64,000 nt of DNA from Arcticibacter eurypsychrophilus (GTDB lineage: Bacteria > Bacteroidota > Bacteroidia > Sphingobacteriales > Sphingobacteriaceae). Numbering within the stretch: position 1 is the stretch's first letter; each line of letters starts with the position of its first letter. This document shows, in pieces, positions 28,175 to 38,109 of this stretch. The notes beneath the pieces were generated by a model that had not been told where the DNA came from, did not search any database, and worked only from the letters and a program-made list of their open reading frames with translations. The position numbers were made by a program, and so were the translations under genes. The stretch is from assembly GCF_001730525.1 (NCBI RefSeq), contig NZ_MDFN01000012.1, positions 62,001 to 126,000 on the forward strand, in the 5' to 3' direction.

Positions 28175-29419
28175 CTAGATTCTCTTTTTTAATTTTAGAA
28201 TAATGTACCTGTTATTTGTGCCTTTGCTCAGGATGTTTAATATAAAACTTCTATTATCCTTTGAACTAAAAAGGGCATTGATTTCTTCTAATCCTATTTC
28301 TTTTACCGGTTTAAAATCTATGCTTAGTATTTCATCTTCGCTACGCAAGCCAACGTCTTCCCCAGCTGAAAGAGGTTCAACCCGACTGATGAAGATCCTT
28401 TTAAAGTCAGGGCCTATAGTGATTAATTCAAGACCGCTCATGTCGTGTTCAAAAGGTTCTTTAAAGTGGCTGGATGGTTTCAGATAGATGCGATTGCGGC
28501 TATAATCAAAAGTTACCTGAAATTTTTTAAGAACAGGATTACCCAAGTTTCCGTTTCTATTAGGGTATACAAATCCTTTTACCGTTTCATTATATTCTGG
28601 AAAAGAAGATACCACATCATTAAGCGTGAATTTGCTAATCTTTAAGTTTTTAATCCGGGCAATATGTCCGTTTATAGGTCCCAAAAGCCCAACTCCCAGA
28701 TTGGCCTTGATGTTTTTTTTGGGTAAAAGGAAAGATTTTCCATTATAATTTTCTAAAGAAATGGCATGGCCGGCTCCTGTATCAATGATTAATTTAAGAG
28801 GAATGGTGGTGCCATTATCGGATTTCATAGTAACAAAGACATAAGGCTTTTTTTCTTCTAAAGATATGGGGATGAGGATGTGTTTCCTCTCTTTAAAACC
28901 TTGTTCAAAAGGGTGAAGGACCAATCGTTGTGTTGAATATCTTATTTCTACTATAAAACTATTAAAGAAATCATAGCCAATTAGTCCATAAATAGGAATA
29001 CCTAATGTTTCGGATAGTTCTAAAAGGTCATTATTTAATATAATTGCAGGGATAGAGTCCGTTCTTGTTTTTCCAATCTGCATAGAGATTTTCGGAGCAA
29101 TGGATGCTCTCAGTTCATCTCCCTGACCAAAGCCGGTTATTCTGATCGACCCCAGGTTCTTCAATTTTAATGAATCAATTAACGAGGGATTGGTGATTAG
29201 GCACATCCCTATTCCTGTATCAAGTAAAAAGTTATATGGCCCTTTTTGGTTGATCTTTACTGGGATAACGATCAGGTTTTTAACCAATTTAAAAGCTATG
29301 GATAGTTGTTTTTTCTGATTTAGAAAATAAAATTCCTGAGCACAAGCGATTTGGCTTTCTAAATAAAAAATATGTAGTACAATTAAAACTACCTTTAAAT
29401 ATGGTTTTAAAGCAATCAT
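28175..29419 (-). CDS. Exported aspartyl protease-like protein with PDZ domain
   Basis: A 414-residue protein with a signal peptide (VVLIVLHIFYLESQIACAQ) and two retropepsin-like halves, each with a DTG motif: NFLLDTGIGMCLIT at about 63 and LKLIIDTGAGHAISL at about 209. This gives one polypeptide with two active-site Asp, as in a two-domain clan AA peptidase. The C-terminus is a PDZ domain (EPLSAGEDVGLRSEDEILSI). Such 'aspartyl protease family' proteins are common in Bacteroidota; substrates are unknown and periplasmic or surface location is inferred. It has no operon partner; the upstream 150 nt separate it from the divergent trehalase gene. Confidence 0.83.
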   Translation of the reverse strand: MIALKPYLKVVLIVLHIFYLESQIACAQEFYFLNQKKQLSIAFKLVKNLIVIPVKINQKGPYNFLLDTGIGMCLITNPSLIDSLKLKNLGSIRITGFGQGDELRASIAPKISMQIGKTRTDSIPAIILNNDLLELSETLGIPIYGLIGYDFFNSFIVEIRYSTQRLVLHPFEQGFKERKHILIPISLEEKKPYVFVTMKSDNGTTIPLKLIIDTGAGHAISLENYNGKSFLLPKKNIKANLGVGLLGPINGHIARIKNLKISKFTLNDVVSSFPEYNETVKGFVYPNRNGNLGNPVLKKFQVTFDYSRNRIYLKPSSHFKEPFEHDMSGLELITIGPDFKRIFISRVEPLSAGEDVGLRSEDEILSIDFKPVKEIGLEEINALFSSKDNRSFILNILSKGTNNRYIILKLKKRI

Positions 29420-29568
29420 AAGATTACAACTGGCATATAAAAATACATAATTTTTACTTTACATTAGGGACAATCTCATTAGGATCCGTGCTATCAGAAG
29501 GTGTGTTTTTTATCGATCAACCTGGTGTTTATCCTACATTTACTGTTTCATATAAATCGCTATAATTT

Positions 29569-31158
29569 ATGCATGTTCATTCCAAACTCGTTTTTGTATT
29601 ACTGTTATTTGTGATGGCTTCCTGCAGACAAAATGTGCAGATGAAAGATAAGTCACCAATGGACCTATATCCTGGTTTGTTTGGTGCAGTACAAGTAAGT
29701 CATTTGTTTTCTGATAGCAAAACCTTTCCGGATTGTATCCCTAATAGAGATCCGGCGGATATATTAAAGGACTATGAACAGCAGAAGACAAAAAGCGGAT
29801 TTAATCTGAAAACGTTTGTAGAACAAAACTTTACTTTACCAGAGAAGGCTGCAGAAAATTATAAGAGTGATATAAATGCGGGTGTTGAGGCTCATATTAA
29901 CACCTTGTGGGATGTTTTAAAACGCCGGCCGGATAAGTATAATCAATACAGTTCACTGATTGCACTACCTCAGCCTTATATCGTACCGGGAGGAAGGTTC
30001 CGTGAAGTGTATTATTGGGATTCTTATTTCACCATGCTTGGTCTGGAAGAAAGTCAGCGGGTGGATCTCATAGAAAATATGGTTAATAACTTCGCTTATT
30101 TGATACGTACCTACGGCTTTGTTCCTAATGGAAACCGGACCTATTATTTAACCCGTTCGCAGCCCCCCTATTTCTCCCTGATGCTGAAGTTGTTGATGGA
30201 TAATAAGAAGCTTAAAAGTGATTCTGTGCTTGCCTCAAATAAAGATGCGCTGGAAAGGGAATATCATTTTTGGATGGATGATAAGGGAGCAAAAGAGGGT
30301 GCCAGCTTACATGTAGTATATATGCCTGGAGGTGAAAAGCTAAACCGATATTATGATGCAGGTAACTGGCCTCGTGAAGAAGCATACACTGAAGATATAA
30401 CCGCTGCTGCTCAAAGTAAATTGTCCCAAAAAGAGGTGTACAGGCATTTGCGCTCAGGAGCAGAATCTGGTTGGGACTATAGCAGCCGATGGCTTTCTGA
30501 TGGTAAAACATTAAAAACGATTCATACTACTGATATAATACCTGTCGATCTGAATTGCCTTTTATACCACATGGAAATGATGCTCGCCCGATCTTACAGG
30601 ACAAGCAGTGATAAAAAAGCAGGGGAGTTTATGATTCAATCTGCAGAAAAGCGGAAGAAGGCAATTGTTAAGTATTGCTGGGATCAGGGCTCCGGGTGGT
30701 TTAGGGACTATGATTGGAAAGCTTCTAAAATGACCCCAGCTGTTAGTCTGGCCGGCGTATATCCTTTGTTCTTCAATATGGCCTCCCTTGGGCAGGCAGA
30801 TAGTGTTTCGCTGATGATTCAGAATAGGTTTTTAAAGCTTGGGGGTCTAGTTACTACACTTGCTGATACTGGACAACAATGGGATTCGCCAAATGGCTGG
30901 GCTCCTTTGCAATGGATGGCTATAGCCGGATTATCCAATTATAAAAAAGAAGATCTTTCGCGCGAAATTGCTAAACGCTGGAGTCAGCAGAATATCCGTG
31001 TTTTTAATAAAACCGGAAAACTGCTTGAGAAGTATAATGTGATGGATACGACATTGACCGCAGGGGGAGGGGAGTATCCGACTCAGGATGGATTTGGCTG
31101 GACTAATGGGGTATTAATGAAGATTATGAGTAGACAAAAGATGCGGGGTGTTAATTGA
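29569..31158 (+). CDS. treA: Trehalase, glycoside hydrolase family 37 (exported)
   Basis: A 529-residue GH37 enzyme that hydrolyses alpha,alpha-trehalose to two glucose. The N-terminus (LVFVLLLFVMASCRQ) looks like a lipoprotein signal with Cys near residue 19, so it is probably periplasmic or membrane-anchored. Both family signatures are present: PGGRFREVYYWDSY (about 136-149) and QWDSPNGWAPLQ (about 441-452). RYYDAGNWPREEAYTED and SGAESGWDYSSRW lie between, carrying the catalytic Asp region, and the C-terminus has GGEYPTQDGFGWTNGV. No trehalose uptake or regulatory gene is adjacent. Confidence 0.94.
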   Translation: MHVHSKLVFVLLLFVMASCRQNVQMKDKSPMDLYPGLFGAVQVSHLFSDSKTFPDCIPNRDPADILKDYEQQKTKSGFNLKTFVEQNFTLPEKAAENYKSDINAGVEAHINTLWDVLKRRPDKYNQYSSLIALPQPYIVPGGRFREVYYWDSYFTMLGLEESQRVDLIENMVNNFAYLIRTYGFVPNGNRTYYLTRSQPPYFSLMLKLLMDNKKLKSDSVLASNKDALEREYHFWMDDKGAKEGASLHVVYMPGGEKLNRYYDAGNWPREEAYTEDITAAAQSKLSQKEVYRHLRSGAESGWDYSSRWLSDGKTLKTIHTTDIIPVDLNCLLYHMEMMLARSYRTSSDKKAGEFMIQSAEKRKKAIVKYCWDQGSGWFRDYDWKASKMTPAVSLAGVYPLFFNMASLGQADSVSLMIQNRFLKLGGLVTTLADTGQQWDSPNGWAPLQWMAIAGLSNYKKEDLSREIAKRWSQQNIRVFNKTGKLLEKYNVMDTTLTAGGGEYPTQDGFGWTNGVLMKIMSRQKMRGVN

Positions 31159-31412
31159 AGTAAAAATCAGGGAATATGTATAGATAAAGGCTATTAGGGT
31201 TGGTTTATGCTAGGACAAATCAAGAGTATATTTCGTCTTTATAAAAGTTTTGGGTGATCTGTTTTTAGTTCCCAAGCGTTAACAGAAAAAAAAAACAGGC
31301 TTTAAATCAACTGAATCTGTATGCAGAGAATTAAAATAATACCTTTTATTTCAAAGGGAATCTTTAGGTAAATTATCAGAATGAAAACAGTTTTTTGCGT
31401 AATATTGAGACC

Positions 31413-32096
31413 ATGAAAATCCTGATTGTAGAGGACGAAAAGAATCTGGCCCTAGAGATGACTGAGTTTTTTCGTAAGGAAGGTTACTCTATTGAAAATG
31501 CCTGGAAGAAATCGTCTGCTGAAGATAAAATAGCTGAAAATACATATGATTTTATACTATTAGACCTGGGTCTGCCTGGAGGAGATGGTTTTGAATTGCT
31601 GCATCAGCTCAAAAAGTTAAAAGGGCGTGAAGATGCCGTGATTATCCTTACTGCCAGGGGAGACGTGGAAGATCGCATTAAGGGCTTAGAGGCTGGAGCG
31701 GATGATTATCTGCCAAAACCCTTTTCCTTAACGGAGCTTTTGGCCAGAATGCATGCTATCATCCGGAGGAAACATAACCTGAAGATGAATGAAGTGAATG
31801 TACATGGTTTTATACTTGATATTAGAAATCATGAAGTTAGTTTTAACCAGCAGCGTTTAAGCTTAACGGCAAAAGAATTTGAGATTTTTAATTACCTGGT
31901 ATTGAATAAAAATAGGGTAATTTCCCGTATTAACCTTACTGAACATGTGTGGGGAGATATTCTGGAGATCAATGCCGATTCAAATTATGTAGATGTGCAT
32001 GTCAAAAATCTACGGAAGAAGCTATCTGTGTTTGCTCCTAATGAATGGTTTGAAACCGTAAGAAGTATTGGTTATAGAATAAATGTAGGCGGATGA
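31413..32096 (+). CDS. OmpR/PhoB-family response regulator
   Basis: A 228-residue two-component response regulator. Receiver domain: MKILIVEDEKNLALEM at the start, phosphoacceptor Asp in YDFILLDLGLPGGDGFELL, and Lys in DYLPKPFSLTELLARM. The C-terminal winged-helix DNA-binding domain shows LSLTAKEFEIFNYLVLNKNRVISR and SNYVDVHVKNLRKKL. The ATG at 31413 is chosen; an upstream TTG would add residues without domain match. The gene overlaps the histidine kinase start by 4 nt, so the pair is co-translated. Confidence 0.93.
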   Translation: MKILIVEDEKNLALEMTEFFRKEGYSIENAWKKSSAEDKIAENTYDFILLDLGLPGGDGFELLHQLKKLKGREDAVIILTARGDVEDRIKGLEAGADDYLPKPFSLTELLARMHAIIRRKHNLKMNEVNVHGFILDIRNHEVSFNQQRLSLTAKEFEIFNYLVLNKNRVISRINLTEHVWGDILEINADSNYVDVHVKNLRKKLSVFAPNEWFETVRSIGYRINVGG

Positions 32097-33406
32097 AACT
32101 GCAGCTAAAACTCGCTTTTTATAATACGTTAACTAAGGTTGTTATTATTACGATCATGGCTGGGCTTATTCTAGTTTCTATTAACAGGATCTCAGTCCAC
32201 CATATTCAACAGCGTCTCCTGCATAAAAAAAGTAAACTCATTTCGAATCTTTCTTCAATGGAGATTAATGACCTGTTAACCCAACAGGGAACTTTTACTG
32301 ATTATAACTTACTAAAGGAGGAATATATTATACTAAAGAGGGGACCGGCTCATCTGATCAAACCCAAACAGTACTTCCGACAGGGGAACCGTACCATTGA
32401 GGGCAGTGACGAAGAGTATCAGATTTTAATAGCGGAATTTACTTATAAAGGCAAAAACTACTTACTGGAGCTTGGCGAAACGACTTCTACGTTGGGGCAG
32501 CTGGAGCATACCATTTCCATGTATACCTTTTTTATCCTTTTGGCCTCCATTATATTGACCTCTGTAACTGATTTAGCATTTACGGGATTTCTGCTAGCAC
32601 CTTTTTACAAGATCATTGATCAGAAACTCAATAAGGTAAACGATCCGATCAGCTTTAATTATGAGGGTATTAAAACTACTACAGAAGATTTTAGGATTCT
32701 GGATCAAAGTATCAGCTCCCTGATGAAGAAAATGGCGGATATGTTTAGCCGGGAAAAGGAATTTATCGCTAATGTTTCGCATGAATTATTGACACCCATC
32801 ACGATACTAAGCACCAGATTGGAGAATCTGCTGAATGACGAAAAGTTATCTGCAGCAGGGGAGACAAAAATATTTGCTTGTTTAAAAACACTTACTCGTC
32901 TGAAATCAATTATTAATAGTCTCTTGTTGATTTCTAAAGTGGAGAATAATCAATATGATAAGCTGCATACGATCTCTGTAAAGGAGGTTGTGGACGAAGT
33001 TTATGAGGAAATGGAAGACCGTTTGGTGACTATGGATTTAAAGTTTACAATTGACCTGCAGGAAGATCATGCTTTTAAAGGTAACCGTTACTTGTTTCAT
33101 ACGTTGTTAATGAATATCGTGAATAATGCGATCAAGTACAATCGTCACTCTGGATCAGTTTCCATTAATGGGAATCATGCAAATGGTCAATTTATGCTTA
33201 CTGTGCGAGATTCAGGTCAGGGAATGCTGCTGAATCAGGTAAAAAATGCTTTCCAACGATTTGAAAAGTTTCAGTCAAAAAAGGAAGATAGTTACGGTTT
33301 AGGCCTGTCTATTGCACAAAGTATAGCTAGTTTTCATCACCTGGAGCTTGATATTCAATCCGAAAAGGGTAAAGGAACTCAGGTGAATATTATTTTTCCG
33401 AAATAG
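32093..33406 (+). CDS. Sensor histidine kinase, partner of the adjacent response regulator
   Basis: A 437-residue membrane kinase: a first transmembrane helix at about 15-35 (VVIITIMAGLILVSI), a periplasmic sensor of roughly 115 residues with no recognised fold, a second helix at about 145-170, a HAMP-like linker, then HisKA with the phosphoacceptor His in EFIANVSHELLTPITIL and the ATPase with N box (LLMNIVNNAIKYN), G1 (VRDSGQGM), F and G2 (SYGLGLSIAQSIA). The usual HELRTP reads HELLTP. Start overlaps the regulator stop as ATGA. The tiny exported peptide gene downstream could be a target or a third member of the unit. Confidence 0.92.
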   Translation: MKLQLKLAFYNTLTKVVIITIMAGLILVSINRISVHHIQQRLLHKKSKLISNLSSMEINDLLTQQGTFTDYNLLKEEYIILKRGPAHLIKPKQYFRQGNRTIEGSDEEYQILIAEFTYKGKNYLLELGETTSTLGQLEHTISMYTFFILLASIILTSVTDLAFTGFLLAPFYKIIDQKLNKVNDPISFNYEGIKTTTEDFRILDQSISSLMKKMADMFSREKEFIANVSHELLTPITILSTRLENLLNDEKLSAAGETKIFACLKTLTRLKSIINSLLLISKVENNQYDKLHTISVKEVVDEVYEEMEDRLVTMDLKFTIDLQEDHAFKGNRYLFHTLLMNIVNNAIKYNRHSGSVSINGNHANGQFMLTVRDSGQGMLLNQVKNAFQRFEKFQSKKEDSYGLGLSIAQSIASFHHLELDIQSEKGKGTQVNIIFPK

Positions 33407-33478
33407 CTTTTGTCTTCATTCAATCTTCATGTACCGTTTGGAACTTTGAGATATCAAATAACAAACATAGTATATATC

Positions 33479-33670
33479 ATGAAAAGATTAATTTTAGCAT
33501 TAGCATTTGTTGCATCCTCAGTAGGTGCATTTGCGCAAACTACACCTAGTACTACAACATCAAAACCAGTAGCGCACAAAACAATGTCTCACAAGAAAAT
33601 GACTAAGAAGGTGACTACTACAACTCCCGCGTCAAAAACAACTGTAAAAACTCCAGCAAAGAAATATTAA
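33479..33670 (+). CDS. Small exported Lys/Thr-rich peptide
   Basis: A 63-residue peptide starting MKRLILALAFVASSVGAFAQ, a textbook signal peptide with AxA-type cleavage after about residue 19-20. The mature part is about 43 residues, made mostly of Thr, Lys, Ser and Pro (TTPSTTTSKP, KKMTKKVTTTTPASKTT), strongly basic and probably unstructured. No family was recognised. It starts 72 nt after the kinase stop and is followed by a terminator, so it may be on the same transcript. Because of its size and composition it could resemble acid-shock-like or surface-binding peptides, but function is unknown. The ATG is preferred over a longer TTG-started frame that would bury the signal peptide. Confidence 0.7.
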   Translation: MKRLILALAFVASSVGAFAQTTPSTTTSKPVAHKTMSHKKMTKKVTTTTPASKTTVKTPAKKY

Positions 33671-33694
33671 TATTTCAGTAGGGGAAGGCTTAAA

Positions 33695-33734
33695 ATAAAA
33701 GAGGATGCTCCGATTAGGGTGCATTCTCTTTTAT
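33695..33734. terminator. Terminator between the small peptide gene and pruA
   Basis: Inverted repeat ATAAAAGAGGATGC / GCATTCTCTTTTAT (one G-T pair), 12-nt loop, A and T rich flanks, between convergent genes. Confidence 0.85.
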
Positions 33735-33769
33735 ATATATAAACTGGTTTAAATATAACCAAGATTGAG

Positions 33770-35401
33770 CTAATCGTCTTCGTGAAAAGAATAACGGTAA
33801 TCTGTAGCCGGATCTAAAGTTTCTTTTATCGTTCTGGGAGAAACCCAGCGCAACAAGTTGATCATAGAACCTGCTTTGTCATTCGTGCCAGAACCTCTGG
33901 CACCACCAAAAGGCTGCTGTCCTACAACAGCTCCAGTACATTTATCATTAATGTAGAAGTTGCCTGCAGAATTCCGAAGGGCAGTGGTCAATTTTTCAAT
34001 CACATACCGATCCGAAGCGATGATTGCGCCGGTAAGTGCATAAATAGAAGTCTTGTCAAGCAGCTCAATAGTTTCATCCAACTTTTCGTCATCATAAACA
34101 TAGAGGGTAAGAACAGGGCCGAAGATCTCTTCACACATGGTCACTGAAGAAGGATCTTGAGTGACGAGAATAGTGGGATCTATAAAATAGCCTTTAGACT
34201 TATCGTATTTTCCACCAGCGATGATCTCTACACCTGGATCTGCTTTTGCCTGATCAATAGCAGCTGCTAATTTGTCAAAAGATTTTTCGTCGATAACAGC
34301 ATTAATAAAGTTTCTGAAATCTTCGACAGGTCCAACTTTCAAACTAGCAAGATCACAAACCAAAAGCTTTTTAAGTTCAGGCCAGATCGATTTCGCTACA
34401 TAAGCCCGGGATGCAGCAGAGCATTTTTGTCCCTGATATTCAAAGGCTCCTCTAACGAGTGCTGTATTGGCAACTTTAAGATTGGCAGATCCATGAACAA
34501 AGATATAATCCTTACCACCAGTTTCGCCTACAATACGGGGGTAGGTCTTGTATTTATGAATGGAGTTTCCAATTGTTTTCCAGATGTTTTGAAATACGGC
34601 TGTTGATCCGGTAAAATGAATACCGGCAAAGTCTGGGTGTTGAAAAATAATTTCCCCTGCATCAGGTCCGGATACATAAATCAGGTTAATTACGCCATCG
34701 GGCAAACCGGCTTCCTTAAGTACTTCCATAATTACGCTTGCTGCATAAACCTGGGTGTTAGCGGGCTTCCATACGACCACATTACCCATCAAGGCAGGAG
34801 CTGTAGGAAGATTTCCTGCAATGGCAGTGAAGTTAAAGGGAGTTAATGCAAATATGAATCCTTCGAGGGGACGTTGTTCTAAGCGATTCCATGTTCCTTT
34901 TGAAGAAACGGGTTGTTGCGCATAGATGTCGGTCATGTACTTTACATTGAAACGAAGGAAGTCAATAAGCTCACATGCGGAATCAATTTCTGCCTGATAG
35001 GCGTTTTTAGACTGGCCAAGCATGGTTGCCGCATTCAATTTATAGCGGTAAGGACCTGCTATAAGGTCGGCAGCTTTAAGGAAAATAGCAGCCCTTTGTT
35101 CCCAGGCTAGATTTTCCCAGCCAGCCTTTGCTGCTAATGCAGCATCTATGGCCTGTTTTACGTGCGTTTTATCACCCTGATGAAAGTGTCCTAGCACAAA
35201 TTGGTGATTGTGGGGAGGCCTTATCGCTAATTTATTACCAGTGCGCACTTCTTCTCCACCGATGTACATGGGTATATCGGCCTGTTGAGAATAGGCTACA
35301 GAAATTGCTTCTTTTAAGTAAGATCGTTCAGGGCTACCCGGACTATAGTTTTTTACCGGTTCATTTACCGGTGTTGGGACATTAAAAAAACCTTTTGTCA
35401 T
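33770..35401 (-). CDS. pruA: L-glutamate gamma-semialdehyde dehydrogenase (P5C dehydrogenase)
   Basis: A 543-residue NAD-dependent aldehyde dehydrogenase that oxidises glutamate semialdehyde (from proline via P5C) to glutamate. Seen: FALTPFNFTAIAGNLPTAPALMGN, KPANTQVYAASV for cofactor binding, HFTGSTAVFQ, the catalytic Glu context RIVGETGGKDYIFV and the catalytic Cys in FEYQGQKCSAASRAYV, and NFYINDKCTGAVVGQQPFGGARGSGTNDKAG, which is diagnostic of the stand-alone PutA-type ALDH4. Proline dehydrogenase is not adjacent. Single-gene unit on the minus strand. Confidence 0.94.
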   Translation of the reverse strand: MTKGFFNVPTPVNEPVKNYSPGSPERSYLKEAISVAYSQQADIPMYIGGEEVRTGNKLAIRPPHNHQFVLGHFHQGDKTHVKQAIDAALAAKAGWENLAWEQRAAIFLKAADLIAGPYRYKLNAATMLGQSKNAYQAEIDSACELIDFLRFNVKYMTDIYAQQPVSSKGTWNRLEQRPLEGFIFALTPFNFTAIAGNLPTAPALMGNVVVWKPANTQVYAASVIMEVLKEAGLPDGVINLIYVSGPDAGEIIFQHPDFAGIHFTGSTAVFQNIWKTIGNSIHKYKTYPRIVGETGGKDYIFVHGSANLKVANTALVRGAFEYQGQKCSAASRAYVAKSIWPELKKLLVCDLASLKVGPVEDFRNFINAVIDEKSFDKLAAAIDQAKADPGVEIIAGGKYDKSKGYFIDPTILVTQDPSSVTMCEEIFGPVLTLYVYDDEKLDETIELLDKTSIYALTGAIIASDRYVIEKLTTALRNSAGNFYINDKCTGAVVGQQPFGGARGSGTNDKAGSMINLLRWVSPRTIKETLDPATDYRYSFHEDD

Positions 35402-35593
35402 ATTTTAAAAAACTTAAGGTGTAAAGATATTAAACCTTTAAGCATATAAAAGGATTGTCTTGTAATTGAAAACGATAGCAGAACAATCCAGGCAATCCTC
35501 CAATTAATATCAGTTTCAAATGACAATATTTGCCTATATTGCACTTTATAATTTATAGTTACCTGAGCTTTAAAAATATTTTAGTGTATTGAT

Positions 35594-38062
35594 ATGGAAA
35601 GCAATGTTCAATTGCAATTAGCGTCTGATTTTGTGCAATTTACAGATAAAAATATTTTTTTAACAGGCAAAGCAGGAACTGGAAAAACCACCTTTTTACA
35701 TGAGCTAAAAAAATATTCGGTGAAGCGGATGGCTATTGTTGCTCCAACAGGGGTGGCAGCGATCAATGCAGGCGGGGTGACTATTCACTCGTTTTTCCAA
35801 TTACCATTTGGTCCTTACATCCCCGAAGATGCTGGTAATCCTCCTCAGAAAAGAAATACCTCTTTTAATGCCAATAGATTTCATAAAGAAAAAATTAATC
35901 TGATTAGGAGTCTCGATCTTTTAGTTATCGACGAAATTAGTATGGTTAGGGCGGATACATTGGACGGAATCGATGAAGTGTTGCGCCGGTATAAGGATCA
36001 CTCTAAACCTTTTGGTGGATTACAATTATTAATGATTGGTGATCTGCATCAGCTTTCGCCAGTCGTTAAGCAGGATGACTGGCAGATCCTCAAGGACTAC
36101 TATCCTAATCTTTATTTTTTTAACAGTAAAGCTCTTAAAAGAAGTTTACCGGTTAGTATTGAGTTAAAACATATCTACAGACAGTCTGACACCGCTTTTA
36201 TTGATCTTTTGAATCGTATTCGCGAAAATGCAATTGATGCGACTGTATTGGATAAATTGAATGAAAGATACATTCCAGGGTTCAATCCGCCGGATGAACA
36301 GGGTTATATTACATTGACAACGCATAATAATCTTGCACAGGAAATAAATGTGAAGAAACTCCTTCAGCTTAAGGTGAAAGTCCAAACGTTTATAGCTGAG
36401 GTTGAACAGGATTTTCCTGAATATTCCTATCCTACGGTTGTTGATCTTGAACTTAAAGTTGGGGCACAGGTCATGTTTGTTAAAAATGACAACTCCAGAG
36501 AAAAGCTATTTTATAATGGTAAAATTGGAAAGGTTATTCGTTTAACTGATGATACCATTTATGTTAAATGTCCCGATGACCAATTAGATATAGCCGTGCA
36601 AAAGGCAGAATGGCAGAATATAAAATATACCTTAAATCCTGTAACGAAAGAAGTTGTGGAAAGTGTAATTGGTACTTTTAGTCAGTTTCCTTTAAAACTG
36701 GCCTGGGCAATAACCATACATAAAAGTCAGGGTTTAACATTTGAACGTGCGATTATTGATGCGAATGCTGCATTTGCGCATGGGCAGGTTTATGTCGCGC
36801 TAAGTCGTTGCAAAAGCTTTGAAGGCATGGTATTGAGTTCAGCAATCTCCTCCTCAAGTGTAAAAACAGATGGCACTGTTGCTGAGTATACTCGTAACGC
36901 GAGCAATAATGAGCCTGGCGAAAAGCAACTGAATCTTTCCAAGATCTCATTTCAGCAATCCTTATTATTTGATCTCTTTGACTATAAAGATATTAAGCAG
37001 TATTTCTTTCAGTTTCAGAAGATCGTACAGGATAATGACCGGATCGTTGCTCCTTCCCTTGCGGATGATTTGATGGAAATGAGAGAAGCCGCGGAGAAAG
37101 AAATCTACCTGATAGCTGCTTCTTTTCAAAAACAGTTGCAGTCATTACTTCAGGAGGACCACATTCCTGAGGAAAATGAAGTACTACAGGAAAGAGTTAA
37201 AAAGGCTTGTGTTTATTTTGTGGAGAAAACAAAGGTTATCCTTCAGGAGGCCTTTCGGAAGTTTAGTTTGGAAACCGATAACAAGGCTATAAAAAAGAGT
37301 TTGGGTGATGCTTCGGAGCGGCTAAAGAAGGCTGTGTTTATTAAAGTGACATCCTTGGGTTTTGGCCTCCGTGGGTTTAATACGCTGGGGTATTTGAAGA
37401 CAAAAGCCAATGCGGATATTGACTATGAAACTTCCTTAAAGGTCATTCCTGCAACACGGAAACCCCCTATAACTACTAATGTTCATGCTGAGTTGTATTC
37501 CACTTTATGGAAATGGAGATCAGATATAGCAGCGGATCGGAATATTCCTGTATATATTGTGCTGCCTCAAAAATCACTTATTGAGCTTGTCGAGCAATTA
37601 CCTTCCACAGCAGAAGAATTGGAGAAGATAAATGGAATAGGCAAAACGAAAGTAAAATCGTTTGGAAAAGATATATTGGAGATGATCGCTTCATACTGTG
37701 AGAATAAGGGAATCGACAGGCATCCTATGGAAATTAAACTTAAGGAAACGAAGGTTAAAATTGATACAAAGGAAGTTTCTCTTGATTTGTTTAGATCGGG
37801 AAAAAATATCCAGCAGATCGCTACGGAAAGGAGTCTCAGTGTAGGTACTATAGAATCCCATATAACATTTTATATTGGCTCCGGGGTTATTGGGATTCAT
37901 GAAATGGTGCCAGAAGAAAAGGCAAATAGTATTGCAAAATATATTAAAGCACATCATCCTGAATCCATTAACGATATTAAAGGAGCACTTGGTGATGCAG
38001 TGACCTATTCAGAAATACGGGCGGTAATGAAGCACTTAGAATATGTGCAGATTACGGTTTGA
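35594..38062 (+). CDS. PIF1/RecD-like DNA helicase with HRDC and C-terminal helix-turn-helix domains
   Basis: An 822-residue superfamily 1B helicase. Walker A is FLTGKAGTGKTTFL (about 21-34), motif Ia IVAPTGVAAINAGGVTIHSFF, Walker B LLVIDEISMV, LMIGDLHQLSPV, and near 370-400 the UvrD-C-like end AWAITIHKSQGLTFERAIID and GQVYVALSRCKS. A middle coiled linker follows. An HRDC domain (about 635-705, VYIVLPQKSLIELVEQLPSTAEELEKINGIGKTK) and a C-terminal HTH region (FRSGKNIQQIATERSLSVGTIESHI) complete it. PIF1 relatives unwind G-quadruplexes and RNA-DNA hybrids; the HRDC-HTH tail recalls RecQ. It is probably a genome-maintenance enzyme. The TPR kinase gene begins 47 nt downstream. Confidence 0.87.
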   Translation: MESNVQLQLASDFVQFTDKNIFLTGKAGTGKTTFLHELKKYSVKRMAIVAPTGVAAINAGGVTIHSFFQLPFGPYIPEDAGNPPQKRNTSFNANRFHKEKINLIRSLDLLVIDEISMVRADTLDGIDEVLRRYKDHSKPFGGLQLLMIGDLHQLSPVVKQDDWQILKDYYPNLYFFNSKALKRSLPVSIELKHIYRQSDTAFIDLLNRIRENAIDATVLDKLNERYIPGFNPPDEQGYITLTTHNNLAQEINVKKLLQLKVKVQTFIAEVEQDFPEYSYPTVVDLELKVGAQVMFVKNDNSREKLFYNGKIGKVIRLTDDTIYVKCPDDQLDIAVQKAEWQNIKYTLNPVTKEVVESVIGTFSQFPLKLAWAITIHKSQGLTFERAIIDANAAFAHGQVYVALSRCKSFEGMVLSSAISSSSVKTDGTVAEYTRNASNNEPGEKQLNLSKISFQQSLLFDLFDYKDIKQYFFQFQKIVQDNDRIVAPSLADDLMEMREAAEKEIYLIAASFQKQLQSLLQEDHIPEENEVLQERVKKACVYFVEKTKVILQEAFRKFSLETDNKAIKKSLGDASERLKKAVFIKVTSLGFGLRGFNTLGYLKTKANADIDYETSLKVIPATRKPPITTNVHAELYSTLWKWRSDIAADRNIPVYIVLPQKSLIELVEQLPSTAEELEKINGIGKTKVKSFGKDILEMIASYCENKGIDRHPMEIKLKETKVKIDTKEVSLDLFRSGKNIQQIATERSLSVGTIESHITFYIGSGVIGIHEMVPEEKANSIAKYIKAHHPESINDIKGALGDAVTYSEIRAVMKHLEYVQITV

Positions 38063-38109
38063 TCTTATTAATACGAATGCAAGATAACCAACAGTTTTAA
38101 ACACAAATT

